A DNA stretch of 64,000 nucleotides from Salinisphaera shabanensis E1L3A (GTDB lineage: Bacteria; Pseudomonadota; Gammaproteobacteria; Nevskiales; Salinisphaeraceae): assembly GCF_000215955.2 (NCBI RefSeq), contig NZ_AFNV02000001.1, forward strand, positions 236,445 through 300,444, written 5' to 3'. The notes beneath the pieces were generated by a model. It saw only the letters and a program-made list of their open reading frames with translations. It was not told the DNA's origin and made no database searches. Made by a program: the position numbers and the translations under genes. Positions 29,736 to 39,442 of this stretch are shown here, one piece after another. Every line of letters starts with the position of its first letter. Positions within the stretch are counted from its first letter, which is position 1.

Positions 29736-30254
29736 CGCGAATGCGGTTTCGGGATCGAGCCAATCGATCCCGCGTTACGGGGGCAGGCCAGGTGCCTGCC
29801 CCAGCGTCGTAACTTCGACGCTGAAAGCTCGGACTTTGCCCTGTAACTGCGCTAACGCAGAATCTAAGCAGGCGCTTTAGCTACGCGATGTCGATCGGCT
29901 GCACCCGCGTCGTTTCGACTGGCGCTTGTCGCCCCCACACTCTGCATGAGCGTACCGTCGTTGGCGCGCCCGGACGCGACCGCCAATCACATACCCCTTC
30001 TCTATCGCAATGCATACGGTGCGATGCCGCGCGTGACGCAGCCACGCTCTGCCAAACGCCACAATTGACGCGTTATACCGCACCGTGCCGCGATTAGGCA
30101 TCAGGGTACGACGCTGCTGCTGCGCTGCACATTTCATCCATAAAAATAGCAACCTATTCGGCCCTTCAGCGAATTAACCGGCGTTTGATCCAGATCAACA
30201 GCTCTGCCGCCAACCCGCGCGATACTGCAGTCACCCTAAAAAGAGGAGATTGAT
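29736..30254 (+). other. Intergenic region between ompW and the stress-protein genes
   Basis: 519 bases without a convincing gene. A 9-bp stem GGGGCAGGC/GCCTGCCCC lies at 29780-29802 but lacks a T-run, so it is at best a weak terminator for ompW. The right end holds a perfect FNR box (30185-30198) and a -10-like GATACT. Nothing was recognised in 29810-30180. Confidence 0.6.
30185..30198 (+). promoter_or_regulatory. Perfect FNR/ANR box and class II promoter for the usp genes
   Basis: TTGAT-CCAG-ATCAA matches the consensus at every fixed position. A -10-like GATACT lies at 30221-30226, where a class II FNR promoter with the box centred at -41.5 would place it (start near 30233). GAGGAG and the ATG of the first usp gene follow. 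Confidence 0.88.
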
Positions 30255-30737
30255 ATGTCGCAGACCATTCTTGTCCCGCTGGACCTCAATCAGGACGCCG
30301 TATTTGAAAGCGTCTTCGAAAACGTCAATCGCGTCGCCGCCAACACGGGCGCCACGATCATTCTGCTCAGCGTTATTCCGCAGATCGATGCCGGGGATTT
30401 CCCGTACGTCGGCACGGACTATGTAAAGAAACTCGGCGAGACCGCACACGCGCAACTCGAGCGTGTCGGCCAGCAATACCTGGGTGAACAGACCAACTGG
30501 CAGGTCGACGTACGTGTCGGGCCAGTCGCGCGCACGATCGTGCGTCGGGCCGATCACTTCGGCGCCGATCTTATCGTCATGGCATCGCATAACCCGAAGT
30601 TCTGGGACGTGCTACTAGGCAGCATCGCCAGCCAGGTGGTCAAGCATTCCCAGCACTCCGTGCTCGTAGTGCGTCAGAAGCGAGATGCGCATGCCGCCGA
30701 TATTCATGACGAGAGCCGTGACGCACTGTCTGGCTGA
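30255..30737 (+). CDS. Universal stress protein (UspA family), first of a pair
   Basis: 160 residues. It begins QTILVPLDL and contains the nucleotide-binding motif region ADLIVMASHNPKFWDVLLGSIASQVVKHSQHSVLVV (given in part: GADLIVMASH, GSIASQVV), close to the G-2x-G-9x-GS/T pattern of ATP-binding Usp proteins. ANR-controlled usp genes support anaerobic survival in Pseudomonas; the perfect FNR box upstream suggests the same here. GAGGAG precedes the ATG. Confidence 0.9.
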   Translation: MSQTILVPLDLNQDAVFESVFENVNRVAANTGATIILLSVIPQIDAGDFPYVGTDYVKKLGETAHAQLERVGQQYLGEQTNWQVDVRVGPVARTIVRRADHFGADLIVMASHNPKFWDVLLGSIASQVVKHSQHSVLVVRQKRDAHAADIHDESRDALSG

Positions 30738-30790
30738 TAGAACGACTTCCGCCTGGAGTCGCGCCACCGACTATTCGAGCGAGTGCCGAC

Positions 30791-31234
30791 ATGAAGAATT
30801 GCATCCTCGTACCGATCGATCTATCGCACGAAGCGAATTTCGATTTGATCTTTTCGGCTACGACGACGCTTGCGCGTCGGCATAACGCAAAGCTGCATCT
30901 GCTGACCGTGGTACCCACCGAAATTTCGGTCTGGCCTTATGTGCCACAGAACTTCGTAGGCGAAGCCCAGAAACTGTCGGAGTCCCAGCTCGCCGAGCTG
31001 GCTCGCCTCGAGTATGCCGATGATATTAGCTGGACGAGCGAAGCGGTGATCGGCCCCATCGCCCAGACCATCGTTAAGCGTGCGCACGACATCGGCGCCG
31101 GTCTGATTGCGATCGGCTCGCATGACCCGAAGGTGCGCGATCTGTTGCTGGGGGGCACCGCGGATCGCGTACTACGACGTACGCGCTGCAGCGTACTCGT
31201 GCTGCGTCACGGCGATTGCTGGGAGTGGTGCTGA
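30791..31234 (+). CDS. Universal stress protein (UspA family), second of a pair
   Basis: 147 residues, clearly related to the preceding gene: CILVPIDLS at the start, WPYVPQNFVGEAQKL aligning with FPYVGTDYVKKL, and GLIAIGSHDPKVRDLLLGGTADRVL at the nucleotide site. The pair probably arose by tandem duplication. It is 53 bases after the first gene and both end at the terminator at 31258-31286. Confidence 0.9.
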   Translation: MKNCILVPIDLSHEANFDLIFSATTTLARRHNAKLHLLTVVPTEISVWPYVPQNFVGEAQKLSESQLAELARLEYADDISWTSEAVIGPIAQTIVKRAHDIGAGLIAIGSHDPKVRDLLLGGTADRVLRRTRCSVLVLRHGDCWEWC

Positions 31235-31257
31235 AAGGCGAATAGCCGGCCTGTCGA

Positions 31258-31286
31258 ACGCCCGGGCAAAACCCGGGCGTTTTTTT
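31258..31286 (+). terminator. Intrinsic terminator of the usp operon
   Basis: ACGCCCGGG (31258-31266) and CCCGGGCGT (31272-31280) form a 9-bp stem with loop CAAAA, followed by T residues to 31286. It touches the stop codon of the convergent pdxH-like gene. Confidence 0.92.
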
Positions 31287-31878
31287 ATGGCTCCTGCACG
31301 GCGGATTGCCAACCGCCGTCCGGTGCGCGTTCGAAAAGCCGACGTGGGTGCAACCGATGCCATCCGGCGGCCCAGAACTCCAACCGCGTGGGCACCAACC
31401 GATAGGCAACCCAGTGCTCTGGCCGTGGCACCCGCTCGAAGTCGTAGGCTTCACGTTCGCGCTCGCGCCGTTCGAGAAAGGCGTCCGGATCACCGAAGAC
31501 GGCATGCTGCTCTGAACTGCGGGCGGTCAACTGGCTCTCGCGCGAACGCTGTGCCCAGAGATGGTCGGCTTCCACATCGCCGAGCGCTTCGACCACGCCT
31601 TCGATATTGACCTGCTGTTGCAGCCCATGCCAGAAGAAACAAAGAGCCGCATACGGATGCCATTGCAGATGCTGCCCCTTGCCCGTATGGGCGTTGACGA
31701 AGAACACCAGCGTATCGTTATCGATCTGTACATTGATCGTGCGCACGCTTGGCTTGGCGAACGCCGGGTCCACCGTAGCGAGCGTCGCAGTCTGCGGATC
31801 TGGCTCGCCGCGGTCACGCGCGGCGGCCAGCCAGTCGAACAGACCGCGTACTGGATCTGAAATATCGGGTGCGTTCAT
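31285..31878 (-). CDS. Pyridoxamine 5'-phosphate oxidase-like protein (PdxH family, divergent)
   Basis: 197 residues. TLVFFVNAHTGKGQHLQWHPYAALCFFW, QQVNIEGVVEAL and the C-terminal EFWAAGWHRLHPRRLFER (quoted in pieces: GWHRLHPRR) follow the PdxH layout. The usual VLLKG segment is replaced by INVQI, so the conserved Lys is missing, and RLHDR has become RLHPR. It may still bind FMN but might not be the main PNP/PMP oxidase. A perfect FNR box sits 119 bases upstream, unexpected for a vitamin B6 gene. Confidence 0.75.
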   Translation of the reverse strand: MNAPDISDPVRGLFDWLAAARDRGEPDPQTATLATVDPAFAKPSVRTINVQIDNDTLVFFVNAHTGKGQHLQWHPYAALCFFWHGLQQQVNIEGVVEALGDVEADHLWAQRSRESQLTARSSEQHAVFGDPDAFLERREREREAYDFERVPRPEHWVAYRLVPTRLEFWAAGWHRLHPRRLFERAPDGGWQSAVQEP

Positions 31879-31996
31879 ACGCCATACCTCGCATCGAACT
31901 ACAGTTTGCCTGGCGGATTCCTAGGTTCGCGCCACTGCATGCTTATCGCAATGCGCTCAACCTCTATGGAGGCTAGCGCGATCGCGGTGTCGGTTA

Positions 31997-32010
31997 TTGA
32001 TCCGAATCAA
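31997..32010 (-). promoter_or_regulatory. Perfect FNR/DNR box upstream of the pdxH-like gene
   Basis: TTGAT-CCGA-ATCAA matches the consensus fully. It lies between the stop codon of the dnr-like gene (32013) and the start of the pdxH-like gene (31878), both on the minus strand, so it most likely drives the latter. No convincing -10 was found at class II spacing. Confidence 0.78.
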
Positions 32011-32012
32011 CA

Positions 32013-32738
32013 TCAGGAAGATGTGCCGGATTTGGCACTCAAGGCATGCCGCAGACGCTTCGGATTGGGCACTTCGATCGTGCGTCCTCCGCACAGCACG
32101 ATCGTGCCATTTTCTGCGAGTTGGCGGAGCGTGCGCGAGAAAGTCTCCGCGCGAATCGCCAGGCGGCCGGCGATCGCACTTTTGGAGGTGGGCAGGCGCA
32201 GCCTGACCGGCCCGCTCGCACGTTCTGGAATCAACTCCAGGAGATAGTTGACGACACGATAGCGACTGTCCCGTAGCGTCAGCGATTCGACCTCGTCGAG
32301 CAGCCGCTCTATGCGCGCGGTCAACTTGTACATGACCGACATGCAAGTTTGAAAGGAATGCTGTATTTCGTCGAGATAATCGCCACGACTGATCGCTACA
32401 ACACGGCTTTTTTCCAGCGCCTGCGCGCTTACCGGATAGCGCGGCGGGTGCATGAACAACACGCCCTCGCCAAAACTCTCACCGGTGCCGACCAATCCCA
32501 TAATTTTTTCGTCACCGTCGATCGAGAGTCGATAAAGCTTTACCCGGCCGGCCAGAACGACGAAAAACGTATCGGCTGGGTCGCCACGATGAAAAAGCGT
32601 CTGCCCTGCAGCAAACGACTGGGTCGCTGCGCTTCGCACCAACCGCGCCCGCTGCACATCGCTCATGCCTTCGAGAAAGTACTGGTGCTTGAGCGCCTCT
32701 CGTATTTCGCGGGCGCCGTCGCCGTCGTTAGCTGCCAT
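32013..32738 (-). CDS. Crp/FNR-family regulator, DNR-like
   Basis: 241 residues. A cyclic-nucleotide-like domain (GQTLFHRGDPADTFFVVLAGRVKLYRL) is followed by a dimer helix and an HTH with AIRAETFSRTLRQLAENG. ETFSR keeps the Glu and Arg that recognise TTGAT sites. The N-terminal Cys cluster of FNR is absent, which fits DNR, the heme-based nitric-oxide sensor of denitrifiers, rather than an oxygen sensor. The start at 32738 (MAANDGDG) is chosen; 24 more codons are open. An FNR-type box lies 317 bases upstream. Exact signal is inferred only. Confidence 0.82.
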   Translation of the reverse strand: MAANDGDGAREIREALKHQYFLEGMSDVQRARLVRSAATQSFAAGQTLFHRGDPADTFFVVLAGRVKLYRLSIDGDEKIMGLVGTGESFGEGVLFMHPPRYPVSAQALEKSRVVAISRGDYLDEIQHSFQTCMSVMYKLTARIERLLDEVESLTLRDSRYRVVNYLLELIPERASGPVRLRLPTSKSAIAGRLAIRAETFSRTLRQLAENGTIVLCGGRTIEVPNPKRLRHALSAKSGTSS

Positions 32739-33123
32739 CTGGGAACTCGCCCCGACTGCGCCGAACCCACGTGCAAGCGCGGGCCGCGCTTGGCCCAGGC
32801 ATGCCAGCACCGATCACGGCCGCTAAATACGGAAGCGCAAAAAATGAGTCAAAAATGAGCGTAGCGGCATCGATATGCCGCGCCTTGCTGAGCCAGATCA
32901 CGATGACCGCGGCCCGATCGCCCCCAGATGAGCGCAACACCCTACCAAGCGTGATAAGACACGCCGTTGCGATGGGCTATAGCGAGGCGACACGACAACC
33001 GTGTATGAACGTGGTTTCATCGCGCGATAATGGCGCGCGGCTGATGCGAGCACATTGATCTGAGTCAATGCATCACCGCCCCCCGACGCCCAAGGGCACG
33101 GGGGACGCTCGTGCGTTACGCTA
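32739..33123 (-). other. Intergenic region upstream of the dnr-like gene
   Basis: 385 bases with no convincing gene. It holds one FNR-type box (33055-33068) and, at class II spacing, a CATTAT -10-like element (33032-33027 on the minus strand). If that promoter is used, the dnr-like mRNA has an untranslated leader of about 280 bases. Confidence 0.5.
33055..33068 (-). promoter_or_regulatory. FNR-type box upstream of the dnr-like gene
   Basis: On the plus strand TTGAT-CTGA-GTCAA, one mismatch from the consensus. The only gene it could serve by orientation is the dnr-like gene on the minus strand; the opposite direction leads into the 3' end of the next gene. Confidence 0.65.
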
Positions 33124-33588
33124 TCAGCCCATCAAGTCACTGGCGTCGCGATCGCGCCATACCTGGGAAGACAGCGTCCAACCAGCCTCTGGCGGAATAC
33201 GTCGGCCAGTAATTCGATAGATGGACAGACACAGCAGATACTCGGGCTTGCCGCCGACAAGCGGTTGGGGTCGCAACGCCTCGATATCGTATTTATCCAC
33301 GACATCGAGCGTGCCGCGAATCATGACGCTCCAGGCCGACCCCCGCTGCTCATCGTGTCCGTCCACCTGAAATGTGGCCGGCTCACGCGCCAGTGCCGCC
33401 GTATGTTTTGCGCCCGGGCCAGTGCACACGAAAATACCGTCGCCATCGACGATATAATTGACCGGCAGCACTTCGGGGCTCGGGTCAGCATTGAAAGCGA
33501 GCCGACCAACCGAATGCGCGCGCAGCAACTGAAGACAGGTGCGCGTGTCGAGCACGCTCAAACGCCCGGGTTGCGAAGATTCCGACAT
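33124..33588 (-). CDS. Pyridoxamine 5'-phosphate oxidase-fold, FMN-binding-like protein
   Basis: 154 residues with the split-barrel flavin-binding pattern: LLRAHSVGRLAFNADPSPEVLPVNYIVDGDGIFV near the N-terminus (shown here only as VGRLAF and VLPVNYIVDG), and WSVMIRGTLDVV in the middle. Proteins of this type include Nim-like and HugZ-like members. The start at 33588 gives the typical N-terminus. A near-perfect FNR box is 63 bases upstream, so it joins the anaerobic regulon. Its substrate is unknown. Confidence 0.78.
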   Translation of the reverse strand: MSESSQPGRLSVLDTRTCLQLLRAHSVGRLAFNADPSPEVLPVNYIVDGDGIFVCTGPGAKHTAALAREPATFQVDGHDEQRGSAWSVMIRGTLDVVDKYDIEALRPQPLVGGKPEYLLCLSIYRITGRRIPPEAGWTLSSQVWRDRDASDLMG

Positions 33589-33650
33589 GGCGATGCTCCA
33601 GCTTCGAATGTGCCAGAACGCCAGTCTGGAATAGCCGATACGCGCCGGCA

Positions 33651-33664
33651 TTGATCTGAATCAT
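33651..33664 (-). promoter_or_regulatory. FNR-type box upstream of the FMN-binding-like gene
   Basis: Plus strand TTGAT-CTGA-ATCAT, one mismatch at the last base. It lies 63 bases before the start codon at 33588. A loose -10 (CAGACT on the minus strand, 33628-33623) fits class II spacing. Confidence 0.72.
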
Positions 33665-33814
33665 CAAACCGGGCGAACCAGCCGCGCCCCGTTCTTTCGC
33701 AGCCACATTCTCCAGAGCGCTTATCCGTCGCGGCTACACAGGAGCGGGGCGGGCTATACGAGCACATCACGCAAGAACGCGATCGCAGGGACCGCGTTCT
33801 TGTTCGTCGCCCGA

Positions 33815-34363
33815 TCAGAACGGGATATCGTCGTCCAGATCGTCGTCGAAGCCGGGATCGCCACCGGCCGGCTCGCGCTGGGGCGGCTGGTAGGACTGCT
33901 GACCGCCGCGGCCGCCGCCTTGGCTGCTTTGCCCACCCCCGTAACCACCGCCACCCTGCTGGGCCGGGCGTTGCTGCTGGCCGCCACCACCGCCGAACGG
34001 GGCGCTGCCACCGCCGCTGCCGCCTTTCGAATCGAGCATCTGCATTTCGTTGCCGACGATCTCGGTGGTATAGACGTCCTGGCCGTCCCTGTTCTGATAC
34101 TTGCGGGTCTGGATACGACCCTCGACATAAATCTTCGACCCCTTGCGCAGGTATTCGCCGGCGACTTCCGCCAGACGCGCGAAGAACACCACCCGATGCC
34201 ATTCGGTGCGTTCCTGCATCTCGCCGCTGGATTTGTCGCGCCAGGTATCGGAGGTGGCGAGATTGACGTTCGTCACCGCGGTGCCGCCGGCGGTATAGCG
34301 CGTTTCCGGGTCGGCCCCGAGATTGCCGATCAGAATCGCCTTGTTGATGCCTCTACTTGCCAT
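33815..34363 (-). CDS. ssb: Single-stranded DNA-binding protein
   Basis: 182 residues. The OB-fold begins [20 protein letters not shown] with TEWHRVVFF and [19 protein letters not shown]; a Gly/Gln-rich linker follows and the protein ends in [10 protein letters not shown], the acidic tip that recruits SSB partners. It is divergent from uvrA with the yajR-like gene between, a near-standard arrangement. Confidence 0.98.
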   Translation of the reverse strand: MASRGINKAILIGNLGADPETRYTAGGTAVTNVNLATSDTWRDKSSGEMQERTEWHRVVFFARLAEVAGEYLRKGSKIYVEGRIQTRKYQNRDGQDVYTTEIVGNEMQMLDSKGGSGGGSAPFGGGGGQQQRPAQQGGGGYGGGQSSQGGGRGGQQSYQPPQREPAGGDPGFDDDLDDDIPF

Positions 34364-34399
34364 TGCAACACTCCATCGAGTTAGGTCGGCCGGCTCGCA

Positions 34400-35763
34400 C
34401 TAAGCCTGTGCGGGCCGCCGGGAAAATGCGTCGAGATCGACCTCGTCGGCCTGCGCGCTGTCGACTTTTATATAGGCCACGCCTTCATCGAGCGCAACCG
34501 CCGCTTCGACCACACCGGGCTGTGCGAGCAATTCGGCTTCCAGTGCCCGCGCCTCACCCGAATCGGCCACGGCCACACTGATCATGCGCGTGCGCGTAAA
34601 ACGCGGCGGTTTCATGGTCACCGCCACCCCGAACCATAGCAGCGCCACGATCGCCGAGAAAATAAAGACCCCGGCCGGCCCACCGAGGCCATAGGCCCAG
34701 CCGCCGATGGTGCCACCGACGAAGATGCCGAAGAACTGCGAGCTCGAATAAACGCCCATGGCCGTGCCCTTGGCTTCGGCCGGCGCAGCCTTGGAAATCA
34801 GCGACGGCAGACTCGCCTCCATGGTATTGAAGGCGGCGAAAAACAGCGTTAGCACCACCACCAGTTCGACCAGGCTCGTATGCCAGGCCAGCAGCGCGAG
34901 CTGACTCAGTCCCAGCGTGACCACCGCGCCGACGAACACCGCCTTCATCTGGCGCTTGGCCTCGGCGAGGATAATCATCGGCACCATGATCATGACTGAT
35001 ACGGCCAGCACAGGCAGATAAACCATCCAGAGTTCGTTTTCGCCCACGCCGACGACATCGCGCAGCAGCACCGGCACGGCGATGAAGCTGGCGGTAAGCA
35101 TGGCGTGCAGCGCGAATATGCCGAAATCCAGGCGCAACAGCTGACTATCGGTGAGTACTCGCTTGAACATGGCCGGTACCGCCCCCGTATCGCGATGCGA
35201 TTGCAAGGCGTTTGGCTGCGGGGTGACGCGATACAGCACGGCAATACCGGCCAGCGCCATCACTGCGGTCGTCCAGAAGATGCCGGACACGCCGATTACG
35301 GCGTTGAGCAGCGGCCCGAGAACTAGCGCAAGCGCAAACGACAGGCCGATGGTCATACCGATTACGGCCATGGTCTTGGTGCGCTGTTCTTCGCGGGTCA
35401 GATCCGCGCCCAGAGCGAGAATGACCGAACCGACGGCGCCCGCGCCCTGCAGGATACGGCCAGCGATCACGCCGTAGATACTGCCCGACAGCGCCGCCAC
35501 CACGCTGCCGAAGGCAAAGATCAGCAGGCCGATACAGATCATGCGTTTGCGGCCGAAGCGATCGGAGAGCATGCCGAAAGGAATCTGCAACAGCGCCTGC
35601 GTCAGGCCGTACGCACCCAGAGCCAGCCCTACCGTGAACGGCGTCGAGCGTCCAGATGCTTGGCATAGAACGTGAACACCGGGTAGATCATGAACAGGCC
35701 GAGCATACGCAGGGAGAAAATGCCTGCCAGCGAAAAGGCCGCCCGGGTTTCGAATCTGGTCAT
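34400..35763 (-). pseudogene. YajR-like MFS transporter with C-terminal YAM domain, interrupted by a frameshift
   Basis: The start ATG at 35763 begins MTRFETRAAFSLAGIFS, runs through the first helix (LGLFMIYPVFTFYAKHLDA) and hits a stop after a shift near 35646-35650. The rest (STPFTVGLALGAYGLTQALL onward) is intact in another frame to 34400. Adding one base at GACGCTCGACG restores about 454 codons, the length of E. coli YajR. The last 60 residues (ISVAVADSGEARALEAEL..) form the ferredoxin-like YAM domain. MFS signatures GMLSDRFGRKR and GRILQGAGAVGS are present. A sequencing error at a short T-run is possible. Confidence 0.85.
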
Positions 35764-36051
35764 GAAGCAACTCTTGCCAGGTATGTATGCAATACCGGCG
35801 GCAGTACGACTGCATACCGTGCCTTTCGCGCGCCGCTTGTCGGTCACAGCGCGTGATCGAGCGGCATTCGCGAGTCACGTCACCACGTAACAGAGCACGA
35901 ACGCACGGCTGCCAGGCCGTCGATCGGCAGGGCCAATCTGGGCGCGAATTCTAGCACAGGGCCCTAGGCGCGCTTTATGTAACGCTGTTTTGGGACGCGC
36001 TTGCGGCGCTGCGTATACTTGTTCGTTATCTCTTCTCATTGCGCCCGCTTC

Positions 36052-39024
36052 ATGGACAGTATCCGCATTCGCGGTGCCCGCACGCACAACCTTCAAAACG
36101 TCGATCTCGACCTGCCTCGCAACAAGCTGATCGTCATTACCGGCCTGTCCGGCTCGGGCAAGTCGAGCCTGGCCTTCGACACGGTTTATGCCGAGGGCCA
36201 GCGTCGTTATGTCGAGTCGCTGTCGGCTTACGCCCGCCAGTTCTTGTCGATGATGGAAAAACCGGACCTCGATTCCATCGAAGGCTTGTCACCGGCCATT
36301 TCCATCGAACAGAAATCGACCTCGCACAACCCGCGCTCCACCGTGGGCACGGTCACCGAGATCCACGATTATCTGCGCCTGCTGTTCGCCCGTGCCGGTA
36401 CGCCGTACTGCCCGGACCACGACGAACCGCTGACCGCCCAGAGCGTATCGCAGATGGTCGATCAGACGCTGGAAAAAGAGGCCGAATCGGCCTGGATGCT
36501 GCTCGCGCCGGTGATTCGCTCACGCAAGGGCGAGCATCGCGACATCTTCGAACAGATGCGCGGCCAGGGTTTCGTGCGCATGCGCGTGGACGGCGAAATC
36601 GTCGAAATCGACGAAGTGCCCGAGCTCAACCCGAAGGTGAAGCACGATATCGAAGTGGTGGTCGACCGCTTCAAAATTCGTGACGGCATCCAGCAGCGCC
36701 TGGCCGAATCCTTCGAGACCGCGCTGCGCCTGTCCGAAGGCATCGCCTGGGTTCTGCCCTGGCGCGGCGACGGCGATCCCGAAGTCTTTTCCTCGCAGTT
36801 CGCCTGCCCGGTCTGTGGCTATTCCATCAACGACATGGAACCGCGGCTGTTTTCGTTCAACTCGCCGCACGGCGCCTGTAACGCCTGCGATGGCCTGGGC
36901 TCGCTGGCCGTGTTCGATGTCGACCGGGTGATTACCGACGACTCCTTGAGCCTGGCGGGCGGCGCGGTTCGCGGCTGGGACCGGCGTAACCCCTATTTCT
37001 TCGGCCTGATCCAGTCGCTGGCCGAGAAATACGAATTCGACGTCGATACGCCCTGGCGCGATCTGCCCGAAAAAGCGCGCAAGATCATCCTGCACGGGTC
37101 GGGCCGCGAGAAGATCGAGTTCCGCTACGTAAATGCTCGCGGGCGCACACGCGTGCGAAAGCATGCCTTCGAGGGCGTGCTCGACAACATGCAGCGCCGT
37201 TATGCCGAAACCGATTCGATGGCAGTGCGCGAAGAACTGGCCAAGTATCTGTCAGACAAGGCCTGCCCCACCTGCGGCGGCGCCCGGCTGAACCAGGCCG
37301 CCCGGCATGTACGCGTGGCCGGTCGCACCCTGCCGGAAATCAATGCCGCCAGTATTGCCGGCGCTTACGAAATTGCCGAATCCCTGGATATCCCCGGCCA
37401 TCGCGCCGAGATCGCGGAACCGATTCTCAAGGAGATCAAGGCGCGGGTGAAGTTTCTGCTCGACGTGGGCCTGAATTATCTGACCCTGTCACGCAGTGCC
37501 GAGACCCTCTCTGGCGGCGAAGCCCAGCGTATCCGGCTGGCCAGCCAGATCGGTGCGGGCCTGGTCGGCGTGATGTATGTGCTCGACGAGCCGTCGATCG
37601 GCCTGCATCAACGCGACAACCGCCGCCTGCTCAACACGCTCGAACGCCTGCGTGATCTCGGCAATACCGTCATCGTGGTCGAACACGACGAAGACGCCAT
37701 CCGCGAAGCCGAGTATGTCGTCGATATGGGCCTGGGCGCCGGCGATCACGGCGGCCATGTGATTGCCGAGGGCAGCGCGGAACAGATCGCGGCCAACGAC
37801 GAATCGCTGACCGGCCAATATCTGTCCGGCCGGCTTACCATCCCGATTCCCGAAAACCGTATCGCCTTCGATAAGGAACGGGTCATCCAGATCGACGGCG
37901 CCCGGGGCAACAATCTCAAGAATGTATCGGTTGCTCTGTCCATGGGCCAGCTGACCTGCATCACCGGCGTATCCGGCTCGGGTAAGTCGACGCTGATCAA
38001 CGAAACGCTGTTCCCGGCAGCCGCACGCCAGGTCAACCGCGCGGTCGCACGTGCCGCGCCGATGACGTCCATCACCGGCCTGGAGCATCTCGACAAGGTC
38101 ATCGATATCAGCCAGGCGCCGATCGGGCGTACGCCGCGTTCGAACCCGGCCACCTATACCGGCCTGTTCGGCACGATCCGTGAATTGTTCGCCAATACCC
38201 CGGAAGCCCGAGCGCGCGGTTATCAACCCGGTCGGTTTTCCTTCAATGTGAAAGGCGGACGTTGCGAAGCCTGTCAGGGCGACGGTGTCATCAAGGTGGA
38301 AATGCATTTTCTGCCGGATGTTTATGTCACCTGCGATACCTGCAAGGGGGCACGCTACAACCGCGAAACCCTGCAGGTGCACTACAAGGGCAAAACCATT
38401 TCCGACGTGCTGGAAATGCGCGTGGAAGCCGCGCTCGAGTTCTTCGCGCCCGTGCCCAGCCTGAAACGCAAGCTGGAAACCCTCATGGATGTGGGACTGA
38501 GCTATGTAAAGCTTGGCCAGAACGCGACCACCCTCTCCGGCGGCGAAGCACAGCGCATCAAACTCGCTCGCGAGCTGTCCAAGCGCGATACCGGACGCAC
38601 GCTCTATCTGCTGGACGAGCCCACCACCGGCCTGCATTTCCACGACATCAACCAGCTGCTGAAAGTGCTGCTACGCCTGCGCGATGCCGGCAACGCCGTG
38701 ATTGTGATCGAACACAATCTGGACGTGATCAAATGCGCCGACTGGCTTGTCGACCTGGGCCCGGAAGGCGGCGAAGGCGGCGGCGAGATCATTGCCACCG
38801 GCACGCCCGAGGCCGTGGCCGAAATCGAGGCCTCCCACACCGGGCGCTTTCTCAAACCCATGCTGGGTAATACCGCGCCGGGCACCGGGCATAACACCAG
38901 CGGCGACAAGCGTGATCTCGCCCTGCCGCCGAAGAAAGAGAAGCCGGAGAAGAAGAAGCAGGCGGCGAAGTCTTCTACAACCCAGCCCGGCACGCGGGCG
39001 CGCAAGAAGACGTCGAGCAACTAG
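36052..39024 (+). CDS. uvrA: Excinuclease ABC subunit A
   Basis: 990 residues. Two ATPase modules: Walker [14 protein letters not shown] and [12 protein letters not shown]; signatures LSGGEAQRI twice; zinc motifs CPVCG, CPTCGG and CEACQG...CDTCKG. It detects bulky DNA lesions with UvrB. ATG 36052 ([15 protein letters not shown]) is the family start; the frame is open 17 codons more upstream. A Lys-rich C-terminal tail ends the protein. No clear LexA box was found before it. Confidence 0.98.
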   Translation: MDSIRIRGARTHNLQNVDLDLPRNKLIVITGLSGSGKSSLAFDTVYAEGQRRYVESLSAYARQFLSMMEKPDLDSIEGLSPAISIEQKSTSHNPRSTVGTVTEIHDYLRLLFARAGTPYCPDHDEPLTAQSVSQMVDQTLEKEAESAWMLLAPVIRSRKGEHRDIFEQMRGQGFVRMRVDGEIVEIDEVPELNPKVKHDIEVVVDRFKIRDGIQQRLAESFETALRLSEGIAWVLPWRGDGDPEVFSSQFACPVCGYSINDMEPRLFSFNSPHGACNACDGLGSLAVFDVDRVITDDSLSLAGGAVRGWDRRNPYFFGLIQSLAEKYEFDVDTPWRDLPEKARKIILHGSGREKIEFRYVNARGRTRVRKHAFEGVLDNMQRRYAETDSMAVREELAKYLSDKACPTCGGARLNQAARHVRVAGRTLPEINAASIAGAYEIAESLDIPGHRAEIAEPILKEIKARVKFLLDVGLNYLTLSRSAETLSGGEAQRIRLASQIGAGLVGVMYVLDEPSIGLHQRDNRRLLNTLERLRDLGNTVIVVEHDEDAIREAEYVVDMGLGAGDHGGHVIAEGSAEQIAANDESLTGQYLSGRLTIPIPENRIAFDKERVIQIDGARGNNLKNVSVALSMGQLTCITGVSGSGKSTLINETLFPAAARQVNRAVARAAPMTSITGLEHLDKVIDISQAPIGRTPRSNPATYTGLFGTIRELFANTPEARARGYQPGRFSFNVKGGRCEACQGDGVIKVEMHFLPDVYVTCDTCKGARYNRETLQVHYKGKTISDVLEMRVEAALEFFAPVPSLKRKLETLMDVGLSYVKLGQNATTLSGGEAQRIKLARELSKRDTGRTLYLLDEPTTGLHFHDINQLLKVLLRLRDAGNAVIVIEHNLDVIKCADWLVDLGPEGGEGGGEIIATGTPEAVAEIEASHTGRFLKPMLGNTAPGTGHNTSGDKRDLALPPKKEKPEKKKQAAKSSTTQPGTRARKKTSSN

Positions 39025-39031
39025 CAACGAT

Positions 39032-39442
39032 ATGGACATCGTTAGCACGACGATTACTAGTGTTCTAACCGGTGTTCTCACCGGGCTTTATTCGAGCCTG
39101 ATAATTACGAGGTTTGGTAGATTCGTAGCGCTTCGCGACGAGGCACTCCGACTTGTTCGGTCGGCGGTCTATATCGCTGAAGAGTCAAAGCTAAATTTTC
39201 CGCAGCAACCGGAATATAAGCGGATGGTTTTGATTAGTAGTGATTTTTTTGCCCTTAAGCACAGTAAAGCGGCAAACGAAATTAACGATCTCCATGGTGA
39301 GATATACAAAGCCACCCTTGAAGCGCAATCAGGTCAGCTAGATTTCAAGGCCTATGACCACGCATATACCGAGTGGCAGCGACGAATCCGTATGCTTAGG
39401 CCTAATTATCGCTCTTTGATTACGTTATATCCGCGTCTGTAG
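39032..39442 (+). CDS. Orphan small membrane-anchored protein in AT-rich DNA
   Basis: 136 residues, not recognised. Residues 4-24 (VSTTITSVLTGVLTGLYSSLI) could form one membrane helix; the remainder is soluble, with a helical region rich in Lys and Glu and an aromatic C-terminal part (YTEWQRRIRMLRPNY). The DNA is visibly richer in A and T than its neighbours and uses codons such as AGA, AGG, ATA and CTA that they avoid, which points to recent transfer. It starts seven bases after uvrA, without a clear ribosome site, and its end overlaps the 3' end of pgeF by 23 bases on the other strand. Confidence 0.65.
   Translation: MDIVSTTITSVLTGVLTGLYSSLIITRFGRFVALRDEALRLVRSAVYIAEESKLNFPQQPEYKRMVLISSDFFALKHSKAANEINDLHGEIYKATLEAQSGQLDFKAYDHAYTEWQRRIRMLRPNYRSLITLYPRL

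Noticed and set aside
29780..29802. GC-rich stem after ompW as terminator
   Set aside because: A 9-bp stem is present but no T-run follows, so termination is not supported.
29877..30152. 91-codon open frame on the minus strand between ompW and usp
   Set aside because: Basic, Cys- and Arg-rich sequence without ribosome site or similarity; probably chance.
35764..36051. LexA/SOS box before uvrA or ssb
   Set aside because: No CTGT-N8-ACAG arrangement was found; the CTGTTTTGGG stretch lacks the right half.
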